A stretch of 64,000 nt of DNA, from the NCBI GenBank assembly GCA_029961685.1, contig JARWKL010000005.1:16396164-16460163 (forward strand), written 5' to 3'. This DNA comes from Aristolochia californica (taxonomy: Eukaryota; Streptophyta; Magnoliopsida; Piperales; Aristolochiaceae). Under the pieces are notes generated by a model. It did not search any database. It worked only from the letters and a program-made list of their open reading frames with translations, and was not told the origin of the DNA. Positions within the stretch are counted from its first letter, which is position 1, and each line of letters opens with the position of its first letter. The translations under genes were made by a program, and so were the position numbers. Positions 11,806 to 25,062 of this stretch are shown here, piece after piece.

Positions 11806-13830
11806 ATGAACACAAAAAGTTTAGTAATCCAATTTTTGGAAATTGCACTAGTTTAACCCTAATAGCTTGGAATTTTGCAAGAAAGAGATTTCATCCACAC
11901 ATGTTTTAAAAATGGATATGCATGTTTTAAACATGTTAAAAATGCAAATGAGCTATGGATGCAAAGTTTTTTAAGAAAATAACGAACGCTCATTAAATTC
12001 ACAATTGAACTTGCGGTGGGATTTTTACCCGAGTCAAACATGCCTTTATTTTGCCCATTTGCAAAACGCTGACATAATGAATCATAGATGATTGTAATGT
12101 GATTTATCATGCGTAACGGGCTATATTTTTGTATGAAATAACTTATGGATTGCGATTAAACACTCAGTTAAAAATCCTCCGCAACCCATTTTACCCGACG
12201 ATTGCAAAACCTGAGATATAAAAACGTAAAAGTGCTTACAATAAATAAAAGTTACAGGCACTCTTTGGAATTATCTCTTTCTACATATGTGAAAATTGCA
12301 TTTCTGTTTTATTTTTACACATTTTTCTTAATTCGAAACTTCGAGTTTTTCGCGCTCCCTTCATCCCGTAAACAAAAATGGCAAATAGATCACAGCAAAA
12401 TGAAAATTTCATAGTTGATGTACAGAAAAAGTTTAAACAATAAAAAAATTAAAAGAAAGAAAATTTATTCACACACCACAAATGAACACAATAGTTTTGT
12501 TATCCAAGTTTGGGAAATTCCCCTAGTCCAAAACTAATATCTTGGAATTTTACATGAAGGAGATTTTTTCTACACATGTTTTAAAAATGGATATGCATGC
12601 CAGAAACATGTTAAAGATTCAAATGACCTATGGATCCAAAGCTTTTAAAGAGAATAACAAACGCTCATTAAATTCTCAAGTGAACGTGCGGTGGGATATT
12701 TGCCCGAGGCAAACATGCCATTATTTTTCCCATATTCAAAAAGTTGAGCTAAAAATCAAAGATGATTGTAAAGTGATTTGTCATGCGTAACGGGCTATAT
12801 TTTTTAAAGAAATAACTTATGGATTTGAAGTCAACAGTCAGTTAAAAATCGACCGTCTCCCCCTTTTCCCGATGAATGCAAAACCTTAGATATAAAAACG
12901 AAAAAGTGCATACGATCCCTAAAACATATAGACACCCTTTGGAAATATCTCTCTCTACATTTGTTCATTGTTCATTTCCATTTTAGAAGTACACTTTTTT
13001 CTTAAATCAGAACATTGAGTTTTCGCTCCCCCTTCATCCCATAAACCAAAAAGGCAGAAAAGATCACAACAAAAGAAAATTTTTATAGTTGATGTGTGGA
13101 AAATATTTAAAATAATAACTAATGTAAATAAAGAATATCTATTCACACACCACAAATGAACACAAAAGTTTTGTTATCCAAGTTGTGGAAATTTCATTAG
13201 TCCAACCCTGTTAAGCTTGGAATTTTACATGAAGGAGATTTTTTCTACACATGTTTTAAAAATGGATATGCATGCTTGAAACATGTTAAAGATTCAAATG
13301 ACCTATGGATCCAAAGCTTTTAAAGAGAATAACAAACACTCATTAAATTCTCATGTGAACGTTCGGTGGCATATTTACCCGAGTCTAACAAGTCATTATT
13401 TTGCCCATTTTCAAAAATTCTATCTAACAATCATAGATGATTGTAAAGTGATTTATCATGCGTAACGAGCTATATTTTTGTATGAAATGACATAAAGATT
13501 GCAATTCAACACTCCATTAAAAATCCTCTACCACTAATTTTTCCCGACGATTGCAAAACCTGAGATATAAAAACTAAAAACAGCTTACAATCCCTAAAAA
13601 TTACAGACACTCTTTGGAATTATCTCTCCCTACAATTGTGTATTGTGCTTTTTCATTTTCGATGTACACTTTTTTCTTAAATCAAAACTTTGACATTTCG
13701 CTCTCCCTTCATCCCGATAACAACCAAGGCAAAAAAACTTACAACAAAATGAAAATTTTATAGTTGATATGTGGAAAAAATTTACAACAATAAAAAATAT
13801 AAATAAAGAAAATTTATTCACCCAACACAA
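11806..13830 (+). repeat. HOR unit A, B, C
   Basis: Monomers start at 11806 (A), 12482 (B) and 13156 (C); the unit is 2,025 bp. The A copy is among the more diverged of its type (GTTTAGTAATCC at its 5' end, TGTGAAAATTGC near 12290). Confidence 0.93.
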
Positions 13831-15850
13831 ATGAACCCAAAAGTTTTGTTATCCAAATTTGGGAAATTCCACTAGTTTAACCCTAATAGCTTGGAATTTT
13901 CTAAGAAAGAGATTTCATCCACACATGTTTAAAAATGGATATGCATGTTTGAAACACGTTAAAGATGCAAATGAGCTATGGATGCAAAGCTTTTAAAGAG
14001 AATAACAAACGCTCATTAAATTCTCAAGTGAACTTGCGGTGGGATATTTACCCGAGTCAAACATGCCATTATTTTGCCCATTTTCAAAAAGCTGACATAA
14101 TTAATCATAGATGATTGTAATATGATTAATCATGCATAATGGGCTATATTTTTGTATGAAATGACATATGGATTGCATTTCAACACTCAGTTAAAAATCC
14201 TCCGCAACCCATTTTTCTCGACGATTGCAAAACCTGAGATATAAAAACGAAAATGTGCTTACAATCCCTAAAAATTACAGGCACTCTTTGGAATTATCTC
14301 TCTCTACAAATGTGCATTGTGCATTTCCGTTTTAGATGTACACATTTTTCTTAAATCAAAACTTCAAGTTTTTCGCTCTCCCTTCATCCCGTAAACAAAA
14401 AAGGCAAATAGATCACATCAAAATGAAAATTTCATAGTTGATGTACGGAAAAAGTTTAAAACAATAAAAAAATAAATGAAGAAAATTTATTCACACACCA
14501 CAAATTAACACAAATGTTTTTTTATCCAAGTTTGGGAAATTTCACTAATCCAACACTAATGTCTTGGAATTTTACATGAAGGAGATTTTTTCTACACATG
14601 TTTTAAAAATGGATATGCATGCCAGAAACATGTTAAAGATTCAAATGACCTACGGATCCAAAGATTTTAAAGAGTAACAAACGCTCATTAAATTCTCAAG
14701 TGAACGTACGGTGGGATATTTGCCCGAGTCAAACAAGCCATTATTTTGCCCATATTCAAAAAGTTGAGCTAACAATCATAGATGATTGTAAAGTGATTTG
14801 TCATGCGTAACGGGCTATATTTTCGTAAGAAATGACTTATGGATTTGAAGTCAACACTCAGTTAAAATTCGCCCGCCTCCCCCTTTTTCCGACGATTGCA
14901 AAACCTTAGATATAAAAACGAAAAAGTGCATACGATCCCTAAAACATACAGACACTCTTTGGAAATATCTCTCTCTACATTTGTGCATTGTGCATTTCCA
15001 TTTTAGATGTACACTTTTTTCCTAAATCAGAACTTTGAGTTTTCGTTCCCCTTTCATCCCGTAAACAAAAAAGGCAGAAAAGATCACAACAAAAGAAAAT
15101 TTTTATAGTTGATGTGTAGAAAATATTTAAAATAATAACTAATATAAATAAAAAATATCTATTCACACACCACAAATGAACACAAAAGTTTTGTTATCCA
15201 GGTTTGGGAAATTCCATTAGTCCAACCCTATTAAGCTTGGAATTTTACATGAAGGAGATTTTTTCTACACAAGTTTCAAAAATGGATATGCATGCTTGAA
15301 ACATGTTAAAGATTCAAATGACCTATGGATCCAAAGCTGTTAAAGAGAATAACAAACGCTCATTAAATTCTCAAGTGAACGTGCGGTGGGATATTTACCA
15401 GAGTCTAACAAGTCATTATTTTGCCCATTTTCAAAAATTTGATCTAACAATCATAGATGATTGTAAAGTGATTTATCATGCGTAACGGGCTATATTTTTG
15501 TATTGAAAGACTTATGGATTGCAATTCAACACTCAGTTAAAAATCCTCTGCCACCAATTTTTCCCGACGATTGGAAAACCTGAGATATAAAAACTAAAAA
15601 GAGCTTACAATCCATAAAAATTACAAACACTCTTTGGAATTATCTCTCCCTATAATTGTGCATTATGCATTTCCATTTTAGATGTACACTTTTTTCTTAA
15701 ATCAAAACTTTGACTTTTCACTCTCCCTTCATCCCGAAAACAAAAAAGGCAAAAAAGCTTACAACTAAATGAAAATTTTATAGTTGATGTATGGAAAAAA
15801 TTTAAAACAAAAAAAAATATAAATAAAGAAAATTTATTCACCCAACACAA
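13831..15850 (+). repeat. HOR unit A, B, C
   Basis: Monomers start at 13831 (A), 14504 (B) and 15176 (C). B carries the variant CGTTCCCCTTTCATCCCG near 15044 and C carries ACAAGTTTCAAAAATGG near 15269. Both recur in the B and C copies at 21695 and 22369, marking common descent of the two segments. Confidence 0.94.
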
Positions 15851-17857
15851 ATGAACACAAAAGTTTTGTCATCCAATTTTTGGAAATTCCACTAGTTTAA
15901 CCCTAATAGCTTGGAATTTTGCAAGAAAGATATTTCATCCACACATGTTTTAAAAATCAATATGCATGTTTGAAACATGTTAAAGATGCAAATGAGCTAT
16001 AGATGCAAAGCTTTTAAAGAGAATAAAAAACGCTCATTAAATTCTCAACTGAACTTGCGGTGGGATATTTACCCGAGTCAAACATGCCATTATTTTGCCC
16101 TTTTGCGAAATGCTGACATAATTAATCATAGATGATTGTAATGTGATTTATCATGCGTAACGGGCTATATTTTTGTATGAAATGACTTATGGATTGCAAT
16201 TCAACACTCAGTTAAAAATCCTCTGCAACCCATATTTCCCGACGATTGCAAAACCTGAGGTATAACAACGAAAAGGTGCTTACAATCCCTAAAAATTACA
16301 GGCACTCTTTGGAATTATCTCTCTCTACATATGTGCAAATTGCATTTCCGTTTTAGATGTACACATTTTTCTTAAATCAAAACTTTGAGTTTTTCGCGCT
16401 CCCTTCATCCCGTAAACAAAAAAGGCAAATAGATCACAGCAAAATGAAGATTTCATAGTTGATGTACGAAAAAATTTTAAAACAATAAAAAAATTAAATG
16501 AAGAAAATTTATTCACACACCACAAATGAACACAATAGTTTTGTTATCCAAGTTTGGGAAATTCCACTAGTCCAAAACTAATATCTAGGAATTTTACATG
16601 AAGTAGATTTTTTCTACACATGTTTTAAAAATGGCTATGCAGGCCAGAAACATGTTAAAGATTCAAATGACCTATGGATCCAAAGCTTTTAAAGAGAATA
16701 ACAAATGCTCATTAAATTCTCAAGTGAACGTGCGGTGGGATATTTGCCCGAGTCAAACAAGCCATTATTTTGCCCATATTTGAAAAGTTGAGCTAACAAT
16801 CATAGATGATTGTAAAGTGATTTGTCATGCGTAACAGGCTTTATTTTTGTAAGAAATGACTTATGGATTTGAACTCAACACTCAGTTAAAAATCGCCCGC
16901 CTCCCCCGTTTCCCGACGATTGCAAAACCTTAGATATAAAAACGAAAAAGTGCATACGATCCCTAATACATACATACACTCTTTGGAAATCTCTCTCTCT
17001 ACATTTTTGCATTGTGCATTTCCATTTTAGATGTACATTTTTTTCTTGAATTAGAACTTTGAGTTTTCGCTCCCCTTCATCCCGTAAACAAAAAAAGCAA
17101 AAAAGATCACAACAAAATAAAAAATTTATAGTTGATGTGTGGAAAATATTTAAAATAATAACTAATGTAAATAAAGAATATCTATTCACACACCATAAAT
17201 GAACACAAAAGTTTTGTTATCCAAGTTTGGGAAATTCCATTAGTCCAACCCTTTGAAGCTTGAAATTTTACATGAAGGATATTTTTTCTACACATGTTTT
17301 AAAAATGGATATGCATGCTTGAAACAAGTTAAAGATTCAAATGACCTATGGATCCCAAGCTTTTAAAGAGAATAACAAATGCTCATTAAATTCTCAAGTG
17401 AACGTGCGGTGGGATATTTACCCGAGTCTAACAAGTCATTATTTTGCCCATTTTCAAAAAGTTTGATCTAACAATCAGAGTTGATTGTAAAGTGATTTGT
17501 CATGCGTAATAGGCTATATTTTTGTATGAAATGACTTATGGAATGCAATTCAACACTCAGTTAAAAATCCTCCGCCACCAATTTTTTTGGACGATTGGAA
17601 ACCTGAGATATGAAAACTAAAAAGAGCTTACAATCCCTAAAAATTACAAACGCTCTTTGGAATGATCTCTCCCTACAATTGGGCATTGTGCTTTTCCATT
17701 TTAGATGTACACTTTTTTCTTAAATCAAAACTTTGACATTTCGCTTTCCCTTCATCCCGAAAACAAACAAGGCAAAAAGCTTACAAAAAAATGATGTATG
17801 GAAAAAATTTAAAACAATAACAAATATATATAAAGAAAATTTATTCACCCAACACAA
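15851..17857 (+). repeat. HOR unit A, B, C
   Basis: Monomers start at 15851 (A), 16526 (B) and 17199 (C). A has GTTTTGTCATCCAATTTTTG, TGTGCAAATTGC and AAAATGAAGATTTCATAG. The last two recur in the partial A at 19258-19671. B has CTAGGAATTTTACATG and GAACACAATAG, which recur at 19672. Confidence 0.94.
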
Positions 17858-19206
17858 ATGAACACAAAAGTTTTGTTATCCAATTTGGAAAATTCCACTA
17901 GTTTAACCCGAATAGCTTGGAATTTCGCAAGAAAGAGATTTCATCCACACATGTTTTAAAAATGGATATGCATGCTTGAAACATGTTAAAGAAGCAAATG
18001 AGCTATGGATGCAAAGCTTTTAAAGAGAATAACAAACGGTCATTAAATTCTGTAGTGAACTTTCGGTGCGATATTTACCCAAGTCAAACATGCCATTATT
18101 TTGCCCATTTGCAAAAAGCTGCATTAATAAACATAGATGATTGTAATGTGATTTATCATGCGTAACGAGCTATATTTTTGTATGAAATGACTTATGGATT
18201 GCAATGCAACACTCAGTTAAAAATCCTCTGCAACCCATTTTTCCCGACGATTGCAAAACCTGAGATATAAAGACGAAAAAGTGCTTACAATCCCTAATAA
18301 TTACAGGCACTCTTTGGAATTATTTCTCTCTACATATGTGCATTGTGCATTTCCATTTTAGATATACACATTTTTCTTAAATCAAAACTTCGAGTTTTTA
18401 GCTCTCCCTTCATCCCGTAAACAAAAAAGGTAAATAGATTATAGCAAAATGAAAATTTCATAGTTGATGTACGGAAAAAGTTTAAAATAATAAAAAAAGT
18501 AAATGAAGAAAATTTATTCACACACCACAAATGAACACAAAAGTTTTGTTATCCAAGTTTGGGAAATTCCACTAGTCCAAAACTAATATCTTGGAATTTT
18601 ACATGAAGAAGATTTTTTCTTCACATGTTTTAAAAATGGATATGCATGCCAGAAACATGTTAAAGATTCAAATGACCTATGGATCCAAAGCTTTTAAAGA
18701 GAGTAACAAACACTCATTAAATTCTCATGTGAACGTGCGGTGGGATATTTGCCCGAGTCAAACAAGCCATTATTTTGCCCATATTCAAAAAGTTGAGCAA
18801 ACAATCATAGGTGATTGTAAAGTGATTTGTCATGCGTAACGGGCTATATTTTTGTAAGAAATGACTTACGGATTTGAAGTCAACACTCAGTTAAAAATCG
18901 CCCGCCTCCCCCGTTTCCCGACGATTGCAAAACCTTAGATATAAAAACGAAAGAGTGCATACGATCCCTAAAACATACACACACTCTTTGGAAATATCTC
19001 TCTCTACATTTGTGCATTGTGCATTTCCATTTTAGATGTACACTTTTTAATTAAATCAGAACTTTGAGTTTTCGCTCCTCCCTTCATCCCGTAAACAAAA
19101 AAGGAAAAAAATACCACAACAAAATAAAAAAATTTATAGTTGATGTGTGGAAAATATTTAAAATAATAACTAATGTAAATATAAAATATCTATTCACACA
19201 CCACAA
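17858..19206 (+). repeat. Monomers A and B
   Basis: A starts at 17858 and B at 18531, both with standard tags. The A copy carries CATGCTTGAAAC, normally a C marker, near 17967, a possible short conversion patch. The C that should follow is cut after about 50 bp (next feature). Confidence 0.92.
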
Positions 19207-19671
19207 ATGACCACAAAAGTTTTGTTATCCAAGTTTGGGAAATTCTATTAGTCCAACGCTGACATAATTAATCATAGATGATTGTAATGTGATTGATCTT
19301 GCGTAACGGGCTATATTTTTGTATGAAATAACTTATGGATTGCAATTCAACACTCAGTTAAAAATCCTCTGCAACCCATATTTCCCGACGATTGCAAAAC
19401 ATGAGATATAAAAATGAAAAGGTGCTTACAATCCCTAAAAATTACAGGCACTCTTTGGAATTATCTCTCTCTACATATGTGCAAATTGTATTTCCGTTTT
19501 AGATGTACACCTTTTTCTTAAATCAAAACTTCAAGCTTTTCTCGCTCCCTTCATCCCGTAAACAAAAAAGGCAAATAAATCACAGCAAAATGAAGATTTC
19601 ATAGTTGATGTACGGAAAAAGTTTAAAACAATAAAAAAAGTAAATGAAGAAAATTTATTCACACACCACAA
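19207..19671 (+). repeat. Out-of-phase C/A fusion monomer (465 bp)
   Basis: The first ~50 bp are C (ATTAGTCCAAC). At 19255-19257 the sequence jumps to the middle of A (GCTGACATAATTAATC). The joint shares AAC with both parents (C GTCCAACCC; A CAAAACGCTGAC), i.e. 3-bp microhomology. About 0.9 kb (most of a C plus the 5' 40 percent of an A) is absent relative to a full A-B-C order. Confidence 0.9.
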
Positions 19672-20345
19672 ATGAACACAATAGTTTTGTTATCCAAGTT
19701 TGGGAAATTCCACTAGTCCAAAACTAATATCTAGGAATTTTACATGAAGGAGATTTTTTCTACACATGTTTTAAAAATGGATATGCATGCTTCAAACATT
19801 TTAAAGATTCAAATGACCTATGGATCCAAAGCTTTTAAAGAGAATAACAAACTCTCATTAAATTCTCAAGTGAACGTGCGGTGGGATATTTACTCGAGTC
19901 TAACAAGTCATTATTTTACCCATTTTCAAAAATTTGATCTAACAATCAAAGATGATTGTAAAGTGATTTATCATGCGTAACGGGCTATATTTTTGTATGA
20001 AATGACTTATGGATTGCAATTCAACACTCAGTTAAAAATCCTCTGCCACCAATTTTTCCCGACGATGGCAAAACCTGAGATATAAAAACAAAAAAGAGCT
20101 TACAATCCCTAAAAATTACAGACACTCTTTGGAGTTATCACTCCCTACAATTGTGCATTGTTCTTTTCCATTTTATATGTACACTTTTTTCTTAAATCAA
20201 AACTTTGACTTTTCGCTCTCCCTTCATCCTAAAAACAAAAAAGGCAAAAAAGCTTACAACAAAATGAAAATATTATAGTTGATATATGGAAAAAATTTAA
20301 AACATAAAAAAATATAAATAAATAAAATTTATTCACCCAACACAA
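19672..20345 (+). repeat. Chimeric monomer B-to-C
   Basis: The 5' end is B (AAAACTAATATCTAGG at 19721-19738). By 19787 the marker CATGCTTC and then GAGTCTAACAAGTC and GCCACCAATTTTTCCCG are C. The switch lies between about 19738 and 19787. Full length and phase are kept. The C part carries GGAGTTATCACTCCC, shared with the C copy at 22369. Confidence 0.9.
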
Positions 20346-21018
20346 ATGAACACAAAAGTTTTGTCATCCAATTTTTGGAAATTCCACTAGTTTAACCCTG
20401 ATAGCTTGGAATTTTGCAAGAATGAGATTTCATCCACACATGTTTTAAAAATGGATATGCATGTTTGAAACATGTTAAAGATGCAAATGAGCTATATATG
20501 AAAAGATTTTAAAGAGAATAACAAACGCTCATTAAATTCTCAAGTGAACTTGCGGCGGGATATTTACCCGAGTCAAACATGCCATTATTTTGCCCATTTG
20601 CAAAACGCTGACATAATTAATCATAGATAATGGCAATGTGATTTATCTTGCGTAACGGGCTATATTTTTGTATGAAATGACTTATGGATTGCAATTCAAC
20701 ACTCAGTTAAAAATCCTCTGCAACCCATATTTCCCGACGATTGCAAAACCTGAGATATAAAAACGAAAAGGTTCTTACAATCCCTAAAAATTACATGAAC
20801 TCCTTGGAATTACCTCTCTCTACATATGTGCAAATTGCATTTCTGTTTTAGATGTACTCATTTTTCTTAAATCAAAACTTCAAGTTTTTCATGCTCCCTT
20901 CATTCCGTAAAAAAAAAGGCAAATAGATCACAACAAAATGAAAATTTCATAGTTGATATACGGAAAAAGTTTAAAACAAAAAAAAATTAAATGAAGAAAA
21001 TTTATTCACACACCACAA
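20346..21018 (+). repeat. Monomer A
   Basis: A-type throughout. Private variants CCCTGATAGC, GCGGCGGGATATTTAC, TACATGAACTCCTTGG and GATGTACTCAT are shared with the A copy at 23042, showing that the two are recent duplicates (offset 2,696 bp, four monomers). Confidence 0.93.
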
Positions 21019-21694
21019 ATGAACACAATAGTTTTGTTATCCAAGTTTGGGAAATTCCACTAGTCCAAAACTAATATCAAGGAATTTTACATGAAGGATA
21101 TTTTTTCTACACATGTTTTAAAAATGGATATGCATGCCAGAAACATGTTAAAGATTCAAATGACCTATGGATGCAAATCTTTTAAAGGGAATAATAAACA
21201 TTCATTAAATTCTCAAGTGAACTTGCAGTAGGATATTTACTCGAGTCAAACATGCCATTATTTTGCCCATTTGCAAAACGCTGATATAATTAATCATAGA
21301 TGATTGTAGTGTGATTTATCATGCGTAACGGGCTATATTTTCTTACGAAATGACTTATGGATTGCAATTCAACACTCAGTTAAAAATCCTCCGCAACCCA
21401 TTTTTCCCGACGATTGCAAAACCTGAGATATAAAAACGAAAAAGGTGCTTACAATCCCTAAAAATTACAGGCACTCTTTGGAATTATCTCTCTCTATATT
21501 TCTGCATTGTGCATTTCCGTTTTAGATGTACACATTTTTCTTAAATCAAAACTTCGAGTTTTTCGCTCTCCCTTCATCCCGTAAACAAAAAAGGCAAATA
21601 GATCACAGCAAAATGAAAATTTCATAGTTGATGTATGGAAAAAGTTTAAAACAAGAAAAAAAGTAAATGAAGAAAATTTATTCACACACCACAA
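21019..21694 (+). repeat. Chimeric monomer B-to-A
   Basis: B tags are present at the 5' end (GTCCAAAACTAATATC, CATGCCAGAAAC, ATGACCTATGG). From about 21165-21176 it reads GGATGCAAA, then GAACTTGCAG, CAAACATGCC and CCGCAACCCATTTTTCCC, i.e. A. It is followed by a fresh B monomer. Confidence 0.88.
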
Positions 21695-23041
21695 ATGAAC
21701 CCAAAATTTTTGTTACCCAAGTTAGGAAAATTCCACCAGTCCAAAACTAATATCTTGGAATTTTACATGAAGGAGATTTTTTCTGCACATGTTTTAAAAT
21801 GGATATGCATGCCAGAAACATGTGTTAAAGATTCAAATGATCTATGGATCCAAAGCTTTTAAAGAGAATAACAAACGCTCATTAAATTCTCAAGTGAACA
21901 TGCGGTGGGATATTTGCCAGAGTCAAACAAGCCATTATTTTGCCCATATTCAAAAATTTGAGCTAACAATCATAGATGATTGTAAAGTGATTTGTCATGC
22001 GTAACGGGCTATATTTTTGTAAGAAATGACTTATGGATTGGAAGTCAACACTCAGTTAAAATTCGCCCGCCTCCCTCGTTTCCCGACGATTGCAAAACCT
22101 TAGATATAAAAACGAAAAATGCATACGATCCCTTAAACATACAGACACTCTTTGGAAATATCTCTCTCTACATTTGTGCATTGTGCATTTCCATTTTAGA
22201 TGTACACTTTTTTCTTAAATCAGAACTTTGAGTTTTCGTTCCCCTTTCATCCCGTAAACAAAAAAGGCAGAAAAGATCACAACAAAATAAAATTTTTATA
22301 GTTGATATGTGGAAAATATTTAAAATAAGAACTAATATAAATAAAAAATATCTATTCACACACCACAAATGAACACAAAAGTTTTGTTATCCAAGTATGG
22401 GAAATTCCATTAGTCCAACCCTATTAAGCTTGAAATTTTACATGAAGGAGATTTTTTCTACACAAGTTTCAAAAATGGATATGCATGCTTCAAACATGTT
22501 AGAAATTCAAATGACCTATGGATCCAAAGCTTTTAAAGAGAATAACAAACGCTCATTAAATTCTCAAGTGAACGTGCGGTGGGATATTTACCCGAGTCTA
22601 ACAAGTCATTATTTTGCCCATTTTCAAAAATTTGATCTAACAATCATAGATGATTGTAAAGTGATTTATCATGCGTAACGGGCTATATTTTTGTATGAAA
22701 TGACTTATGGATTGCAATTCAACACTCTATTAAAAATCCTCTGCCACCAATTTTTCCCGACGATTGCAAAACCTGAGATATAAAAACTAAAAAAGCTTAC
22801 AATCCCTAAAAATTACAGACACTCTTTGGAGTTATCACTCCCTACAATTGTGCATTGTGCTTTTCCATTTTAGATGTACACTTTTTTCTTAAATCAAAAC
22901 TTTGACTTTTCGCTCTCCCTTCATCCCGAAAACAAAAAAGGCAAAAAAGCTTACAACAAAATGAAAATTTTATTGTTGATATATGAAAAAAATTTAAAAC
23001 AAAAAAAATATAAATAAAGAAAATTTATTCACCCAACACAA
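21695..23041 (+). repeat. Monomers B and C
   Basis: B starts at 21695 and C at 22369. Both share rare variants with the B and C copies at 14504 and 15176 (offset about 7,191-7,193 bp). Confidence 0.93.
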
Positions 23042-25062
23042 TTGAACACAAAAGTTTTGTCAGCCAATTTTTGGAAATTCCACTAGTTTAACCCTGATAG
23101 CTTGGAATTTTGCAAGAAGAGATTTCATCCACACATGTTTCAAAAATGGATATGCATGTTTGAAACATGTTAAAGATGCAAATGAGCTATAGATGCAAAG
23201 CTTTTAAAGAGAATAAAAAACGCTCATTAAATTCTCAAGTGAACTTGCGGCGGGATATTTACCCGAGTCAAACATGCCTTTATTTTGCCCATTTTCAAAA
23301 CGCTGACATAATTAATCATAGATGATGGTAATGTGATTTATCTTGCGTAACAGGCTATCTTTTGTATGAAATGACTTATGGATTGCAATTCAACACTCAG
23401 TTAAAAATCCTCCGCAACCCATTTTTCCCGACGATTGCAAAACCTGAGATATAAAAACGAAAAGGTGCTTACAATCCCTAAAAATTACATGAACTCCTTG
23501 GAATTACCTCTCTCTACATATGTGCAAATTGAATTTCTGTTTTAGATGTACTCATTTTTCTTAAATCAAAACTTCAAGTTTTTCATGCTCCCTTCATTCC
23601 GTAAAAAAAAAGGCAAATAGATCACAACAAAATGAAAATTTCATAGTTGATATACGGAAAAAGTTTAAAACAATAAAAAAAGTAAATGAAGAAAATTTAT
23701 TCACACACCACAAATGAAGACAATAGTTTTGTTATCCAAGTTTGCGAAATTCCACTAGTCCAAAACTAATATCTTGAAATTTTACATGAAGGAGATTTTT
23801 TCTACACATGTTTTAAAAATGGATATGCATGCCAGAAACATGTTAAAGATTCAAATGACCTATGGATCGAAAGCTTTTAAAGAGAATAACAAAAACTCAT
23901 TAAATTCTCAAGTGAACGTGCGGTGGGATATTTGCCCGAGTCAAACAAGACATTATTTTGCCCATATTCAAAAAGTTAAGCTAACAATCAAAGATGATTG
24001 TAAAGTGATTTGTCATGCGTAACGGGCCATATTTTTGTAAGAAATGACTTATGGATTTGAACTCAACACTCAGTTAAAAATTACCCGCCTCCCCCGTTTC
24101 CCCACGATTGCAAAACCATAGATACAAAAACGAAAACGTGCATACGATCCCTAAAATATACCTACACACTTTGGAAATATCTCTCTCTGCATTTTTGCAT
24201 TGTGCATTTCCATTTTAGATGTACACTTTTTTCTTAAATCAGAACTTTGAGTTTTCGTTCCCCCCTCATCCCGTAAACAAAAAAGGCAGAAAAGATCACA
24301 ACAAAAGAAAAATTGTATAGTTGATGTGTGGAAAATATTTAAATTAATAACAAATATAAATAAAAAATACCTATTCACACACCACAAATGAACACAAAAG
24401 TTTTGTTATCCAAGTTTGGGAAATTCCATTAGTCCAACCCTATTAAGCTTGGAATTTTACATGAAGGAGATTTTTTCTACACATGTTTTAAAAAGGGAAA
24501 TGCATGCTTGAAACATGTTAAAGATTCAAATGACCTATGGATCCAAAGTTATTAAAGAGAATAACAAACGCTCATTAAATTCTCAAGTGAACGTGCGGTG
24601 GGATATTTATCGGAGTCTAACAAGTCATTATTTTGCCCATTTTCAAAAATTTTATCTAACAATCATAGATGATTGTAAAGTGATTTATCATGCGTAAAGG
24701 GATATATTTTTGTATGAAATGACTTATGGATTGCAATTCAACACTCAGTTAAAAATCCTCTGCCACCAATTTTTCCCGACGATTGCAAAACCTGAGGAAT
24801 AAAAACCAAAAAGAGTTTACAATCCCTAAAAATTACAGACACTCTTTGGAATTACCTCTCCCTACAATTGTGCATTGTGCCTTTCCATTTTAGATGTATA
24901 CTTTTTTCTTAAATCAAAACTTTGAGTTTTCGCTCTCCCTTCATCCCGAAAACAAACGAGGCAAAAAAGCTTACAACAAAATGAAACTTTTATAGTTGAT
25001 GTGTGGAACAAATTTAAGACAATAACAAATATAAATAAAGAAAATTTATTCACCCAACACAA
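23042..25062 (+). repeat. HOR unit A, B, C: first copy of a local triplication
   Basis: Monomers start at 23042 (A), 23714 (B) and 24388 (C). B carries GAAGACAATAG, AAGTTTGCGAAATTCC and ATCGAAAGC. C carries AAAAAGGGAAATGC and AAAGTTATTAAAGAG. These variants are shared with the next unit, and the ATCGAAAGC/GTTTGCG ones with the following B as well. Confidence 0.95.

Noticed and set aside
12542..12790. An 82-codon open frame recurring in most B monomers (e.g. 12542-12790, 25789-26037, 58478-58726) and a 60-codon version in C
   Set aside because: It recurs because the satellite recurs. C has a fixed TGA in the same frame (ATGCATGCTTGA), A is stopped elsewhere, several B copies carry a 2-bp insertion (AAACAAGTGTTAAAG at 4803, 9511, 11506), and D lacks 8 bp in the middle. 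No promoter, codon bias or domain is visible.
12955..13155. A 66-codon minus-strand open frame recurring in A, B and C (e.g. 12955-13155, 15650-15850, 48824-49024), with a hydrophobic, Phe/Cys-rich N-terminal part
   Set aside because: The hydrophobic look follows from reading A-rich DNA backwards (TTT, TTC, ATT codons). The frame is not kept across all copies, and it overlaps nothing resembling a signal-peptide gene architecture.
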